A DNA stretch of 64,000 bases from an uncultured Duncaniella sp. (GTDB lineage Bacteria > Bacteroidota > Bacteroidia > Bacteroidales > Muribaculaceae): the NCBI GenBank assembly GCA_910577335.1, contig CAJTMJ010000006.1, positions 1 to 64,000 on the forward strand, written 5' to 3'. A program made the position numbers and the translations under genes. This document shows, piece by piece, positions 43,138-52,873 of the stretch. Position 1 is the stretch's first letter, and the number at the start of each line of letters is the position of its first letter. The notes beneath the pieces were generated by a model that saw nothing but the letters and a program-made list of their open reading frames with translations, was not told the origin of the DNA and made no database searches.

Positions 43138-43317
43138 AAGTTATAAGTTAAATAGTTTTTTTGTTATTTTCTTTTTCGTTTTTGTTTGATTGTTTGACTG
43201 AAGAAAAAAGCAAACGTTTATTCCTAAACTGCGATTTAACAACGATTTAACTATAATCATGACAAAAGCCTAAACTTCTATAAATTTTGAACCATCAGAT
43301 TAAACCATTTTAACGTT

Positions 43318-44334
43318 TCACCTAATGTCCAATCTTATAAGAAGAAAATTTTCACCGTTCCAAGCCAATATTTGACCATCATCGAGGACTACTATGTTAT
43401 GGAGTGTCACAGGTATCTCAATTGTGCCAACTATCTCTCCAAGATGGTTGAATTTATATATCCTAGATGAACCGGCGTCATGATTTATATCAGACCATTT
43501 CTTGCCGAGGTATAGCGCATAGGTATAATCGGGCGTTTGCGTCAGATCGGTAAAATATAATGTATTGTGCTCCTCCATATCGGCATAATCCATTGTCTGG
43601 TGATCAAAACCACCTTCCGCCACAGTATGTATAGTTATAGTTTCTCCTGATGGCTTGAAAAATTCCACTTTCGGGTATAGGCGATAGGCATAGGCGCATA
43701 TCCCAGTTCTGTCGGAGTATGCAAGTTCGCCTGTATTTATCATCCATGCAGGGTAGTTGGCATCCGCTATAATCGGTCTGATTTCTGAAATTGCAATGGA
43801 GCCTGTATCGCTTATGAAGACCGACTGCCTTCCACCGTTCGGTTCACGTGCTATAAACATATATCGATCAGTAGAAAGCTGCTGTGCATCTTTTAGGTAC
43901 AGTGATATTGGAAATGGAATATTGAAATTCGTGCCGATTAGAAATCGTCCGGTGGATTCCAGCTTATAATCGGTACCGACAGTAAATAGCTCCCCGTCGT
44001 CTTGACTCACGACTTGGAAATTCCCATCGGGTGAATCAATCAGATAAGGCATATAGAGTTGATAGTACCCATTGTCACGTTTACCATATTCCTTCCCGAA
44101 CGATAAGATATTGGTGGTAGTGTCAGGATAAATCTCCCTCATGATTCTTTGACCATAGCCTTTTTTAAGCTCGTATGTGATTATGATTTTCTCACCGGTA
44201 GCTTTCATATCTATTACATGCGATATGTCGGGTAACGAGTCAGCCTTTAACGGAGTTACCGATACTTGTATGCTGCCTGCCATGGCGGCACTATAGGATA
44301 GCAACAATAAAGATGTTATTAGTAGATGTTTCAT
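43318..44334 (-). CDS. Secreted 6-bladed beta-propeller (TolB-like) protein
   Basis: 338 residues with a signal peptide (MKHLLITSLLLLSYSAAMAG). The rest is made of WD-less propeller blades (IIITYELKKGYGQRIMREIY; YQLYMPYLIDSPDGNFQVVS; LGEIVGTIEIPVTLHNIVVL), like Bacteroidales proteins annotated BF2222/BF3164. No enzymatic motif. It ends the BlaI-controlled operon, directly after the GLPGLI gene, and probably binds a ligand or partner in the periplasm. Confidence 0.75.
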   Translation of the reverse strand: MKHLLITSLLLLSYSAAMAGSIQVSVTPLKADSLPDISHVIDMKATGEKIIITYELKKGYGQRIMREIYPDTTTNILSFGKEYGKRDNGYYQLYMPYLIDSPDGNFQVVSQDDGELFTVGTDYKLESTGRFLIGTNFNIPFPISLYLKDAQQLSTDRYMFIAREPNGGRQSVFISDTGSIAISEIRPIIADANYPAWMINTGELAYSDRTGICAYAYRLYPKVEFFKPSGETITIHTVAEGGFDHQTMDYADMEEHNTLYFTDLTQTPDYTYALYLGKKWSDINHDAGSSRIYKFNHLGEIVGTIEIPVTLHNIVVLDDGQILAWNGENFLLIRLDIR

Positions 44335-44342
44335 GGGATGGA

Positions 44343-45188
44343 TTATTTTTCAAATTCAAGAGGTTTTAAAGGGATTTCAGGCTCTTCGACTTCTGACGAA
44401 TCATGGAATTTGCCGTCACTTCCTCTGACCATGAGCTTTAATCCGTCGGAAGTGATGAAGGAGTAGGGGGCTTTGAATGCTCGTTTTAAGGTACGGTCGG
44501 CTTCTGTCGGGGTACATTTCTGTTCACCGTCATATTCATAACTCATTATTGGTCCGGTGAATTTTTCAATGCTCTCAGCTTCCCATGTGAATTGCTTGTC
44601 GGAGTCCTGAATCTTCATGATAAGCCCCGGCAGTCCGCCAAATCTATATGGACCGAATGGCAACGGGAGTTCGGAAGCAAACCATGCTTCGTAGTTACGT
44701 CCGGCGAATGTTGTCATGGCTTTGGTACATTCATAACCTGCTATTGTGTCTGTCTCTTCTGTGAATTCCCACCGGAATTGTGGCGCAGGTTTTTCATATA
44801 CCAATACTTTGGAGTGTATTCGATATTTAAAATCGTCCTTCTTGTCCCTAATGTTTCTGATTATTTCCAAAGGGTATGGCGAACCGACGATACTGGAATA
44901 AACATCAAGCCCTTTTCTGTCATCTTCGGTTCGTAGAGAGTCAAAATGCGATATTATATCGCTGAAATCGCTGATATAATGTCTACCGATAAGTACAGTC
45001 CTTGTGTCCGAATTGTAGTCACGGAGGTCAGGGTGATACTTGAATGAAAGACGATATGTCACTCTATATTTTGCCGAGCCAACACATACACCTCTGTCAA
45101 GAAGCTGCGGATTGGGGTTAAAGAATTGAGCTGATACCGGAATTATGGCGGTGAGCAGGATTACAAAAAGCGAAAGGAGATGTTTCAT
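44343..45188 (-). CDS. GLPGLI family protein
   Basis: 281 residues with a signal peptide (MKHLLSLFVILLTAIIPVSA). It contains the naming motif in LPFGPYRFGGLPGLIMKIQD at about 175-194, after the usual YECTKAMTTFAGRNYEAWFA. GLPGLI proteins are secreted or periplasmic, of unknown function, and commonly sit beside a carboxypeptidase-regulatory TonB-type outer-membrane protein, as here. The operon is 39 bp downstream of that protein's gene. Confidence 0.9.
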   Translation of the reverse strand: MKHLLSLFVILLTAIIPVSAQFFNPNPQLLDRGVCVGSAKYRVTYRLSFKYHPDLRDYNSDTRTVLIGRHYISDFSDIISHFDSLRTEDDRKGLDVYSSIVGSPYPLEIIRNIRDKKDDFKYRIHSKVLVYEKPAPQFRWEFTEETDTIAGYECTKAMTTFAGRNYEAWFASELPLPFGPYRFGGLPGLIMKIQDSDKQFTWEAESIEKFTGPIMSYEYDGEQKCTPTEADRTLKRAFKAPYSFITSDGLKLMVRGSDGKFHDSSEVEEPEIPLKPLEFEK

Positions 45189-45227
45189 TGTTTTAGTTAT
45201 TTAGAGATTTACGGTATATGTTGAATT

Positions 45228-47837
45228 TTAGAATATCCTCAGACGTATTTTTAGCATTACCGATCGTTGGCGTATAGTGTATGCCGATGTGGTTTCGGTT
45301 AGTGCGGAAATATTGGAATACACATAGCTTTTGCGGTTAAGAAGGTTGTCGCCGGTCAGTAAAAACATCACACGTTTAAGGGCATATTGCATTTCTGCAT
45401 TAACGAGCACAAACGATCGGTCTCTTTCATTTTGGTTATTGTAGTAATGATATAAAGATGTGGTCAGAGACAGCTTCTTTGACATGCTTAATGTCAGTTT
45501 GGCTGTGTTGCTCATGGATCGCATCCATGGCGATGATGAAAATCCATTTTGCTTAGCCGAGGATTGGTAATATCTCCCCTCGTAACTCATCTCTATCAAT
45601 CGGCAAGGACTGATGTTTAGGCTAATCTCTGCTCCGAGTGATTTGCTTTGGTATCTCACTATCTCGTCCTGTATCAATAATGGGCTTCCGATATGGCTGT
45701 ATGATGCCGAACCGCTGACTTTCATTTTCCAGAAGTCAAATCCTTGGCTCATGCGTATTCTTGCCGAAAACATGTTTGCTTTTTCATCTGTGGCTCGACT
45801 CGTGAGTCGTTCAGCAATTCCGTCATAGTATGCTCCGTACAGTACTTCCGGACTTTGATGAGTCCATGTTAAGTCTGTGCCTAAGAAGCTCATAGATAGA
45901 ATGTTTCGATAGTTGTATGACACAGAGTTTATACCTGTTAATCCTTCATGCAGCCCTGTGAAATCGTATGCCGACAGTTGGCGGTAGGAGGTGAGTATAT
46001 AATTTGAATAACGGTTTTCGATTTGTGGGGCTAAGTATGTCAGCGAAGAGTTTAGGCTAATGTCGTTGTTGCTGTTCAATTTGTACTTTAGGCTAAGTTT
46101 GGGTTCGACACGTAGGCGATTTTTGCGATAATCGCATTTTAGGAGCCGATTGTTGAATCGATACATGCGATACTTTAACGGCAGGAAGAGCGAAGCATAG
46201 ATTTTGCGGTTTTGGAATGATATTTCGTTACCGATACCTGTGCCGATGTTATCAAGACTCAGATTGTTTCGAAAGTCGGAGAGTGTGCTTTTGATGCTAT
46301 TGCGTGAATAGTCAAAGATGGCGTGAGGACGTATCATAATTCTGCCTGCCATTAATCCTGTCAATAGGCTGAATTGGTTCTCGGTTGTGAAATTACGTGT
46401 CTCCACATATTGTTTTAATCCATTCTTCGGTATGACCTCAGGGAAAAGATTAGGTGATACATTCAGCTCATGGGGAAGCCTTTCCAAGTTGAGCATAGAT
46501 ACAACCTCAAACCCACGGGCGCTTTCCCCACGGTGTGTGAGATGCAATTTATTGTTCAAGCGGTAATGCTTTGCTTTCCCATTCTGGACTATATCCTCAC
46601 GGGTGAAAATTGAGCTATGGTTACTGCTATTATCCCAGTCGAAATTTAACTGTTCTTTAAGATAGCTCCTGTCGTTGTTGCTGATATATGATATGTCGCC
46701 GTATGCTTTGTCAAGCTTGGAATTCCCTGTCAGGACTTCATCGACAATATTTTGAGTGCCATCTGGGAGGGAATTGGCGGTATGGGTCCTATTTCGGCGG
46801 CTGTCATGGTCTTTGAGATATGCTGCATTTATACCTAATTCTCCGGATTTACCCAAGCGGTATACATTATTATAGGTTGCGCTCTGACTCCGGTTGAAAT
46901 AATAGAAGCGTTTGTCTATTCCCGGAGCTGACGGAAGAGTTATATCAGAGAGTTTAGATGTGCGGTCAAAATCATCGTCAAATGAATGCAATTCCTGCGA
47001 TAGGTCCTGACCGCTGTTATTATTCTTATAGGTTGACAGAAATTGGCTTGTGCGCTTAAAATATGTGGCTATTGCCGATTCATCCCAAAGTAAATCCCCG
47101 TCAGTCCCTGCGCCGAGAGTCGCAACGAGATTAAACACACCCTTCACACCCTCTTTTAGCTTTAGGTTGATCGAAGCCTGCTCTTCCGGACGCAACCCTT
47201 TGAGGGCTTTTATGTCCTGATGGTTTTCGAGTACCTGCACCGTTGATATGTTATTGGGGTCAATATTGTTGGTCGCTACTCCGTAACGGCCTTTCATTAG
47301 GTCAAGCCCCTCGATGTAGAATTTCTTGATAGGTTTACCTTTGTATGAGATTCTTCCATCGTCCGAAACAGTTATGCCGGGCATTTTCTTTAGCACATCG
47401 GCAACCGAACGGTCGGTTTGTGAAAGATAGGAGGTGACATTATAATTGATGGTGTCATCAATCGAATAAATTTTCCTTGGTCTGACCGTAACCTCTTTCA
47501 GGTCAAGAGCCCGTTGGCGGGTTTTAATGTTATAATCTCCGTCACGATTTGGCACAGTGACGGATGTCGTTTCGATCTCTATGCTCGATACGGTAAGAAT
47601 CAGGCTGTCGGATGTTGAATTTAAATAGAGTGAGAATCTGCCCGCTTCATCAGTAAATGTGGAACCGATAATGCGTTTGGGCGCATTGGTGGGACGTGCG
47701 CTCACATTTGCCATATCCACCGGTTGATTTCCCTCCGTAAGTATTTTCCCTGTCACGGTTACTTCTGCGGAAATTTGTAATGATATGGATAGTAGTATGG
47801 CTAATATCCCTATAATATGATAGTTAAGTGCGTCCAT
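45228..47837 (-). CDS. TonB-dependent-type outer-membrane protein with CarboxypepD_reg domain
   Basis: 869 residues with a signal peptide (MDALNYHIIGILAILLSISL). An N-terminal CarboxypepD_reg-like domain covers about 25-110 (VTVTGKILTEGNQPVDMANV). A plug follows at about 120-230 (SVADVLKKMPGITVSDDGRI; KKFYIEGLDLMKGRYGVA), then a large barrel to the C-terminal KIRLRIF. It belongs to the GLPGLI-associated group rather than SusC. Third gene of the BlaI operon; the TonB-like domain of the M56 gene could energise it (inference). Confidence 0.85.
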   Translation of the reverse strand: MDALNYHIIGILAILLSISLQISAEVTVTGKILTEGNQPVDMANVSARPTNAPKRIIGSTFTDEAGRFSLYLNSTSDSLILTVSSIEIETTSVTVPNRDGDYNIKTRQRALDLKEVTVRPRKIYSIDDTINYNVTSYLSQTDRSVADVLKKMPGITVSDDGRISYKGKPIKKFYIEGLDLMKGRYGVATNNIDPNNISTVQVLENHQDIKALKGLRPEEQASINLKLKEGVKGVFNLVATLGAGTDGDLLWDESAIATYFKRTSQFLSTYKNNNSGQDLSQELHSFDDDFDRTSKLSDITLPSAPGIDKRFYYFNRSQSATYNNVYRLGKSGELGINAAYLKDHDSRRNRTHTANSLPDGTQNIVDEVLTGNSKLDKAYGDISYISNNDRSYLKEQLNFDWDNSSNHSSIFTREDIVQNGKAKHYRLNNKLHLTHRGESARGFEVVSMLNLERLPHELNVSPNLFPEVIPKNGLKQYVETRNFTTENQFSLLTGLMAGRIMIRPHAIFDYSRNSIKSTLSDFRNNLSLDNIGTGIGNEISFQNRKIYASLFLPLKYRMYRFNNRLLKCDYRKNRLRVEPKLSLKYKLNSNNDISLNSSLTYLAPQIENRYSNYILTSYRQLSAYDFTGLHEGLTGINSVSYNYRNILSMSFLGTDLTWTHQSPEVLYGAYYDGIAERLTSRATDEKANMFSARIRMSQGFDFWKMKVSGSASYSHIGSPLLIQDEIVRYQSKSLGAEISLNISPCRLIEMSYEGRYYQSSAKQNGFSSSPWMRSMSNTAKLTLSMSKKLSLTTSLYHYYNNQNERDRSFVLVNAEMQYALKRVMFLLTGDNLLNRKSYVYSNISALTETTSAYTIRQRSVMLKIRLRIF

Positions 47838-47917
47838 AATCTTTCAGATTGGTATGCGACGGATTATTGCCGGAATTTCCGGCAATATAATTGAGGGGCA
47901 TTACGTTTTAATTGTTT

Positions 47918-49243
47918 TTACTTTTCGCCTTTTACAATGGGCAGTGTTATCATTATCTTTATGGGCTTTCCTTCAGAATAATATGCGTCAAATTCCACCC
48001 TTTGAAAAGCATCGTTTAGTGCGACGTTTAAAGTCTGATTTTCAGGGCGGGTGCTTATTGATGATATTTTCCCATCTTCGTCAATTGAAAGGTCTACCAA
48101 AACTTTTTTATTCGGAGATACCTCGCCAAGTTCTGAATAAGAGATCGAGTAGGCTACATGTTCAGCCAATGGTTTGGGGTCAACTAACGGAGATGGTAAC
48201 ACGATTGAGCTGCCTTCATCTTTCGAAGATTCCGCTACTATATCTGTTCCTTCGACGCTTTTCGAAAGTGAACGTTCCTCAGCAGCTCCGGCATCTGCAT
48301 TTGCCGATGGCATTTCTATTGGCTTGAGCTGTGTCCGGGAGATAGCTGATAGCATCTCCGAACAGAGATTGTTGTTTACCGCTGCGACTGCAATTATGGA
48401 TGCCGGGATTAGTAGCAATGCAAGAGCTCTGCGCTTGCTGTTGAGGTCAGCGTTACCTATCATTCGTATGCGCTTGCTGAAATTCTTGTCATTACTTGCA
48501 AAACTATTGGTTAGCATAATCAATTTACGGTTTATTGCGGTTGTGATAAGCAATTTCTGATAATCTAAGGGATTGACACCATTATCTATCACCGATTTGT
48601 CAGCTTCATATTCATGTATTTGGCGCAGCTTGTCACGGAGTAGCCATATCATGGGGTTATACCATAAAATGACGGTAACAACACCGATATACATTAAATC
48701 AAGCCAATGCTTTTTAGTGATATGAGAAGATTCGTGGAGCAATATTGTCTTGGAATCTTTCTGATAATCAGCTTCGGCTATTACTATCTGTCCCATGAAG
48801 CTGAACGGGGCAATGCGTATGTCATTATGAATACAGAGTGTATAATTCTCATGTTTTTCTTTCCTGCATTTCCCGATTAAACCTCTCACATGCAAAAATG
48901 CTGTGATGACATATATCGTTATAACCGCTATTCCTATTAAATAGATGTATCCGATAATTGTTAATACATTTATCCCTGATATTTCGCTCTGTGTTATATT
49001 TGTAAAATTGTCAAACACAGGGACTTCATTTAATGTGATCTGTAACTCCGGAGCTACGGTCGCCCCAAAATTTTTGATACACATCAGCCCAATCGGCAGA
49101 AGAAGGCACAGGGTAATAGTTGACAGGAGCAGCCACCTGTTAAACCGATGGAAGGAATTCCGATTTATTACAAGCAGCGTTACCGGAGCTAAAATAAGCA
49201 GCAGTATTGACACCGCAAGCGAGTAGGAGAGAAGTGTGTTCAT
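47918..49243 (-). CDS. BlaR1-type M56 sensor peptidase fused to a TonB C-terminal domain
   Basis: 441 residues. Four membrane helices (about 5-28, 36-56, 93-118, 185-205) surround the cytoplasmic M56 peptidase site HESSH (170-174), with the third ligand probably in EYEADKSVI. The periplasmic part has a disordered Ser/Glu/Pro-rich linker (about 300-355) and ends in a TonB_C domain (about 360-441: KVLVDLSIDEDGKISSIS, then VEFDAYYSEGKPIKIMITLP). There is no penicillin-binding domain, so it is not a beta-lactam sensor. It overlaps blaI by 4 nt and should cleave that repressor on signal (family knowledge). Confidence 0.88.
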   Translation of the reverse strand: MNTLLSYSLAVSILLLILAPVTLLVINRNSFHRFNRWLLLSTITLCLLLPIGLMCIKNFGATVAPELQITLNEVPVFDNFTNITQSEISGINVLTIIGYIYLIGIAVITIYVITAFLHVRGLIGKCRKEKHENYTLCIHNDIRIAPFSFMGQIVIAEADYQKDSKTILLHESSHITKKHWLDLMYIGVVTVILWYNPMIWLLRDKLRQIHEYEADKSVIDNGVNPLDYQKLLITTAINRKLIMLTNSFASNDKNFSKRIRMIGNADLNSKRRALALLLIPASIIAVAAVNNNLCSEMLSAISRTQLKPIEMPSANADAGAAEERSLSKSVEGTDIVAESSKDEGSSIVLPSPLVDPKPLAEHVAYSISYSELGEVSPNKKVLVDLSIDEDGKISSISTRPENQTLNVALNDAFQRVEFDAYYSEGKPIKIMITLPIVKGEK

Positions 49244-49614
49244 GATTTATCGTTTTGATCGTTTCTTTCAACCTCATCAAGCAGTTTGCGTAATTCTTCC
49301 ACCGGAAGATTCCCGTCATTTACAAACGATGATACCACTTGCAGATAGGAATTTTTGAAGTACCGTCCCACAATTGAGCTGATTGATTTCTTCCCCATAT
49401 CCTCCTCGCTGACTATGGCATGATATTGGTATGTCTTGCCATGTTGTGTGTGACCCACATATCCCTTATCTTCGAGTGTGCGCACTATGGTGGATATGGT
49501 GTTGAAATGCGGTTTTGGAGATTCGTACATTTCCACTATATCCTTTACAAATAAAGGTCCTTTCTTCCAAAAGAAATTAAGAACCTCTTCCTCTTTTGCG
49601 GTCAACTTTTCCAT
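49240..49614 (-). CDS. BlaI/MecI-family repressor
   Basis: 124 residues. Winged helix at about 5-70 (LTAKEEEVLNFFWKKGPLFV; FNTISTIVRTLEDKGYVG) and a C-terminal dimerisation helix bundle (YLQVVSSFVNDGNLPVEEL). The M56 site cut in MecI/BlaI lies around the Ser/Asn-rich junction of the two halves; the exact bond cannot be read here. Two perfect palindromes overlap its promoter, so the operon is probably autorepressed. Confidence 0.92.
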   Translation of the reverse strand: MEKLTAKEEEVLNFFWKKGPLFVKDIVEMYESPKPHFNTISTIVRTLEDKGYVGHTQHGKTYQYHAIVSEEDMGKKSISSIVGRYFKNSYLQVVSSFVNDGNLPVEELRKLLDEVERNDQNDKS

Positions 49615-49668
49615 GTGATGATAATTAATGAATTAGTAACGCTGAGGTGCGCCACGATATTACAACCG

Positions 49669-49676
49669 CAAAGATA
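49669..49676 (-). promoter_or_regulatory. -7 element TATCTTTG of the blaI operon
   Basis: The minus strand reads TATCTTTG 55 bp before the blaI ATG, directly abutting the first operator palindrome. Confidence 0.65.
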
Positions 49677-49712
49677 AACTATAATTTATAGTTATAACTA
49701 TATTCTATAGTT
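49677..49712. promoter_or_regulatory. Two BlaI-type operators
   Basis: AACTATA-N3-TATAGTT occurs twice as perfect 17-bp palindromes, at 49677-49693 and 49696-49712, 19 bp centre to centre. They cover the region just upstream of the -7 box, where a bound repressor would exclude polymerase. Confidence 0.8.
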
Positions 49713-49720
49713 AATGTTTG

Positions 49721-50248
49721 TTAAGGCATGAAAAATGTCACACTAAGTGTGTCATGACAATGGGATTTACTGTCTGATACTGTTTTTGTGAGTCGATATT
49801 TTCCGGGGACGAAAGCTCGGTTAATGAAACCTGTCCAGTTGGAGTATGTCGAAGATGTATGGGGAAATAGAATATAGCCGATTGCGGGAAAACAAACATT
49901 AATCTCGGATGTGTCGCCCGGATTTCTCCATACAGCTTTCCATTCGCCGTCATTCTCCCGCTCCACCGTGAAGTACGTGCCGTATAATAGCTCTCTGTCG
50001 GAATTGTTTGTGAACTTGACCACAATGGAATCCACCGGTATGCGAAGACTGTCGAGATTCTCAATCGTCATTTCAACATCCGGATTGGTAGAAAATATGA
50101 CCGGAGCCGGGAGCGGAGATGCGACAACGGTAGTGTCCCGGGATATGCTGTCGCAATTCTCGGAAACAGAGGAGTGGGATGCCTGCCCCGTGCAAGCAAG
50201 GAGCAGGATGAATATCAGCATGAGAATTACGAAAATAATATTTTTCAT
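49721..50248 (-). CDS. Lipoprotein with an Ig-like (Big_23-type) domain
   Basis: 175 residues. The ATG at 50248 gives a lipoprotein signal (MKNIIFVILMLIFILLLACT). The mature part is a single beta-sandwich: EMTIENLDSLRIPVDSIVVK, FTNNSDRELLYGTYFTVERE, IGYILFPHTSSTYSNW, PGKYRLTKTVSD, typical of the bacterial Ig-like domain of BsuPI/Big_23 type. It stops 9 bp before the operator pair and is not part of the blaI transcript, but read-through from it would enter the operators. Confidence 0.75.
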   Translation of the reverse strand: MKNIIFVILMLIFILLLACTGQASHSSVSENCDSISRDTTVVASPLPAPVIFSTNPDVEMTIENLDSLRIPVDSIVVKFTNNSDRELLYGTYFTVERENDGEWKAVWRNPGDTSEINVCFPAIGYILFPHTSSTYSNWTGFINRAFVPGKYRLTKTVSDSKSHCHDTLSVTFFMP

Positions 50249-50312
50249 GTGAACTGATTTAAACTTTTTATAAAATGTTAAACTCAGTTCTATACCCGGG
50301 GTCGTATGGTTC

Positions 50313-51338
50313 TTATAGAGCATTCAACAGTGAGTCTATATCAGCATCCGTGGTTGACCAGTCGGTGACAAATCTCACGGGGGTTTCTTCTTTTTGCATG
50401 GGACCCCATAACTCAAATGAAGCAACTTTTTTCAGCTCCTCAATTTTATGATTGGGGAGAAGGAAGAATTGCTGATTGGTGGGGGAGTCGATATAAAGTT
50501 TATAACCTTTATCCACAAACCCTTTTTTCATCTTCATGGCAAGTTTAACGGCATGTTTGCCGATACGTGTATAAAGATCGTCGGTGAAAAGTGTGGCAAA
50601 CTGAACACCCAATAGTCTACCCTTGGCAAGTGTCGCTCCATGCTGTTTTATTACAGACACGAAATGCGGCAACAGTTCCGGGCGACGTGTCACCACAGCC
50701 TCGCCAAATAAAGCTCCGCATTTTGTGCCGCCGATATAGAAAATATCGCACAGGGATGCAATGTCGGTCAATGACAATTCCCCGCCTTCGGCAGCGAGTC
50801 CGTAGGCAAGACGTGCCCCGTCAATATATAAAGGTATACCAGCTTCGGCGCAAGTCTTGGAAATCTCCTCAAGCTCATGGCGTGAATATATGGTACCGAG
50901 TTCTGTGGGGTAGGATATATAGACCATTCCCGGAGCTACCATGTAATGGTGGGTGTCGTCATTATAGAAAGATGTGATATACTCCTTGATATCTTCCGCA
51001 CGCAGTTTTCCGTCATGGTTCGGAAGTGTGAGCACTTTATGCCCGGTAGCCTCGATGGCTCCTGCCTCATGCACGTTTATATGTGCTGTGTCGGTTGCAA
51101 TCACACCCTCATGTTTGTCAAGCAGACGGTCGATTACCACAGCATTTGTCTGTGTGCCCCCTTCGAGCAGATACACATCACCGTTTTCAATGCCACATGC
51201 CGAGAGTATTATTCTCTTTGCATCAGCGGTAAATTTGTCATTCCCGTATCCAACGGTGTGAAGCGAGTTGGTTTCAACAAGCTTGATGAGCACTTCAGGG
51301 TGTGCTCCTACCATGTAATCACTATCGAAGTATATCAT
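50313..51338 (-). CDS. Low-specificity threonine aldolase-type PLP enzyme
   Basis: 341 residues, cytoplasmic, fold type I. It cleaves L-threonine or allo-threonine to glycine and acetaldehyde. PLP Lys in YIGGTKCGALFGEAV; cofactor Asp in PLYIDGARLAYGLAAEG; N-terminal FDSDYMVGAHPEVLIKLVE. Monocistronic, with a TACCTTTG box upstream. Confidence 0.9.
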   Translation of the reverse strand: MIYFDSDYMVGAHPEVLIKLVETNSLHTVGYGNDKFTADAKRIILSACGIENGDVYLLEGGTQTNAVVIDRLLDKHEGVIATDTAHINVHEAGAIEATGHKVLTLPNHDGKLRAEDIKEYITSFYNDDTHHYMVAPGMVYISYPTELGTIYSRHELEEISKTCAEAGIPLYIDGARLAYGLAAEGGELSLTDIASLCDIFYIGGTKCGALFGEAVVTRRPELLPHFVSVIKQHGATLAKGRLLGVQFATLFTDDLYTRIGKHAVKLAMKMKKGFVDKGYKLYIDSPTNQQFFLLPNHKIEELKKVASFELWGPMQKEETPVRFVTDWSTTDADIDSLLNAL

Positions 51339-51379
51339 TTTATTTCCTGTAAGAAGGTTAAAGGATTATCATTGCACTG

Positions 51380-51387
51380 CAAAGGTA
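51380..51387 (-). promoter_or_regulatory. -7 element TACCTTTG for the aldolase gene
   Basis: The minus strand reads TACCTTTG 42 bp before the ATG at 51338. Divergent from the purB promoter. Confidence 0.65.
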
Positions 51388-51463
51388 ACATATAATGTCG
51401 ATAGTGATGGCATAATTTATTAAATTATCGTGATAGGATAGGGGGAGTGTGGTTGTTTTTTTG

Positions 51464-51471
51464 TAATTTTG
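51464..51471 (+). promoter_or_regulatory. -7 element TAATTTTG for purB
   Basis: A TAnnTTTG match 42 bp before the purB ATG. Confidence 0.6.
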
Positions 51472-51513
51472 CCGTTAATTCAAACAGAACACAGTCAAAA
51501 TTATTAGATATTC

Positions 51514-52857
51514 ATGAAACTGACCGAATTAACAGCTATTTCTCCGGTAGACGGCCGTTACCGTAATAAGTGTGAACGCCTTGATGAGTATTTCTCGGAA
51601 TTTGCTCTCATCCGTTATCGTGTGAAAGTGGAAGTGGAGTACTTCATTGCGCTTTGCGAGCTCCCTCTTCCAGCATTGAAGTGTGTCGAAACATCAACAT
51701 TCGAGCAACTTCGTGACATTTATAAAAATTTCACCGTAGAGGATGCGACCAGAATCAAGGAGATAGAGAGTGTCACCAATCATGACGTGAAGGCTGTGGA
51801 ATATTTCCTTAAAGAAAAATTCGATCTTCTCGGACTGGAAAGTTGTAAGGAATATATACACTTTGGACTGACTTCGCAGGATATCAACAATACTTCCGTG
51901 CCGATGTCTATCGCTGACGCGCTTCGTGACGTGTATCGTCCGCGTCTCATGGAACTCATAGAGCATCTTGAAGCGAGAGCACAGGAATGGTATGACATAC
52001 CAATGCTTGCCAAAACTCACGGACAGCCTGCATCGCCTACCCGTCTCGGCAAGGAGATAAAGGTGTTCAGCTATCGTCTGCGCCAGCAGTTGCGAATGCT
52101 TGACGCCGTGGAAATAAGCGGCAAGTTCGGAGGAGCTACAGGTAACTTTAACGCACACCTTTGCGCATTCCCTGAGATTGACTGGCGTGCCTTTGGCGCT
52201 AAATTCCTGAGCGATAAACTTGGAATTATGCGTGAGGAGTTCACCACTCAGATATCCAATTATGACAATCTTGCAGCTGTGTTCGAGGCTCTTTCACGGA
52301 TAAACAATATAATTCTTGACCTTGACCGTGATATGTGGATGTACATATCCATGGAATATTTCAAGCAGAAAATCAAAGCCGGTGAGGTCGGTTCATCCGC
52401 TATGCCTCACAAGGTGAATCCTATTGACTTTGAGAACTCGGAAGGTAACCTTGGCATAGCAAATGCGGTGTTCGGTCACCTTGCTACAAAACTCCCTGTG
52501 TCACGCCTTCAGCGAGATCTCACAGACTCTACCGTGCTTAGAAATATAGGTGTGCCTTTGGCTCACACACTCATCGCCATAGCTTCAACCATGAAGGGGC
52601 TTAACAAATTGCTCCTTAACAGAGCTGCTATCGATGCAGATCTTGATAACACTTGGAGCGTTGTGGCTGAGGCTATTCAGACAATATTACGCCGTGAGGG
52701 TTACCCCAAGCCCTACGAGACTCTTAAAGCTCTGACTCGTACCAACACTGCAGTCACAGCTGAGAGCATAGCTGCATTTATCGATACACTCGACGTAACC
52801 GATGAGGTAAAAGCTGAGTTGAAGAAACTCACCCCACATACCTATACCGGTTACTAA
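51514..52857 (+). CDS. purB: Adenylosuccinate lyase
   Basis: 447 residues. Two steps of purine synthesis, releasing fumarate from SAICAR and adenylosuccinate. Start MKLTELTAISPVDGRY; substrate loops HFGLTSQDINNTSVPM and LAKTHGQPASPTRLGKE; the fumarase-superfamily signature GSSAMPHKVNPIDFENSEGN (catalytic Ser in GSS). Length and start agree with the E. coli-type enzyme. Followed 16 bp later by a small membrane gene. Confidence 0.96.
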   Translation: MKLTELTAISPVDGRYRNKCERLDEYFSEFALIRYRVKVEVEYFIALCELPLPALKCVETSTFEQLRDIYKNFTVEDATRIKEIESVTNHDVKAVEYFLKEKFDLLGLESCKEYIHFGLTSQDINNTSVPMSIADALRDVYRPRLMELIEHLEARAQEWYDIPMLAKTHGQPASPTRLGKEIKVFSYRLRQQLRMLDAVEISGKFGGATGNFNAHLCAFPEIDWRAFGAKFLSDKLGIMREEFTTQISNYDNLAAVFEALSRINNIILDLDRDMWMYISMEYFKQKIKAGEVGSSAMPHKVNPIDFENSEGNLGIANAVFGHLATKLPVSRLQRDLTDSTVLRNIGVPLAHTLIAIASTMKGLNKLLLNRAAIDADLDNTWSVVAEAIQTILRREGYPKPYETLKALTRTNTAVTAESIAAFIDTLDVTDEVKAELKKLTPHTYTGY

Positions 52858-52873
52858 TCTGCGTTGTTCGATA

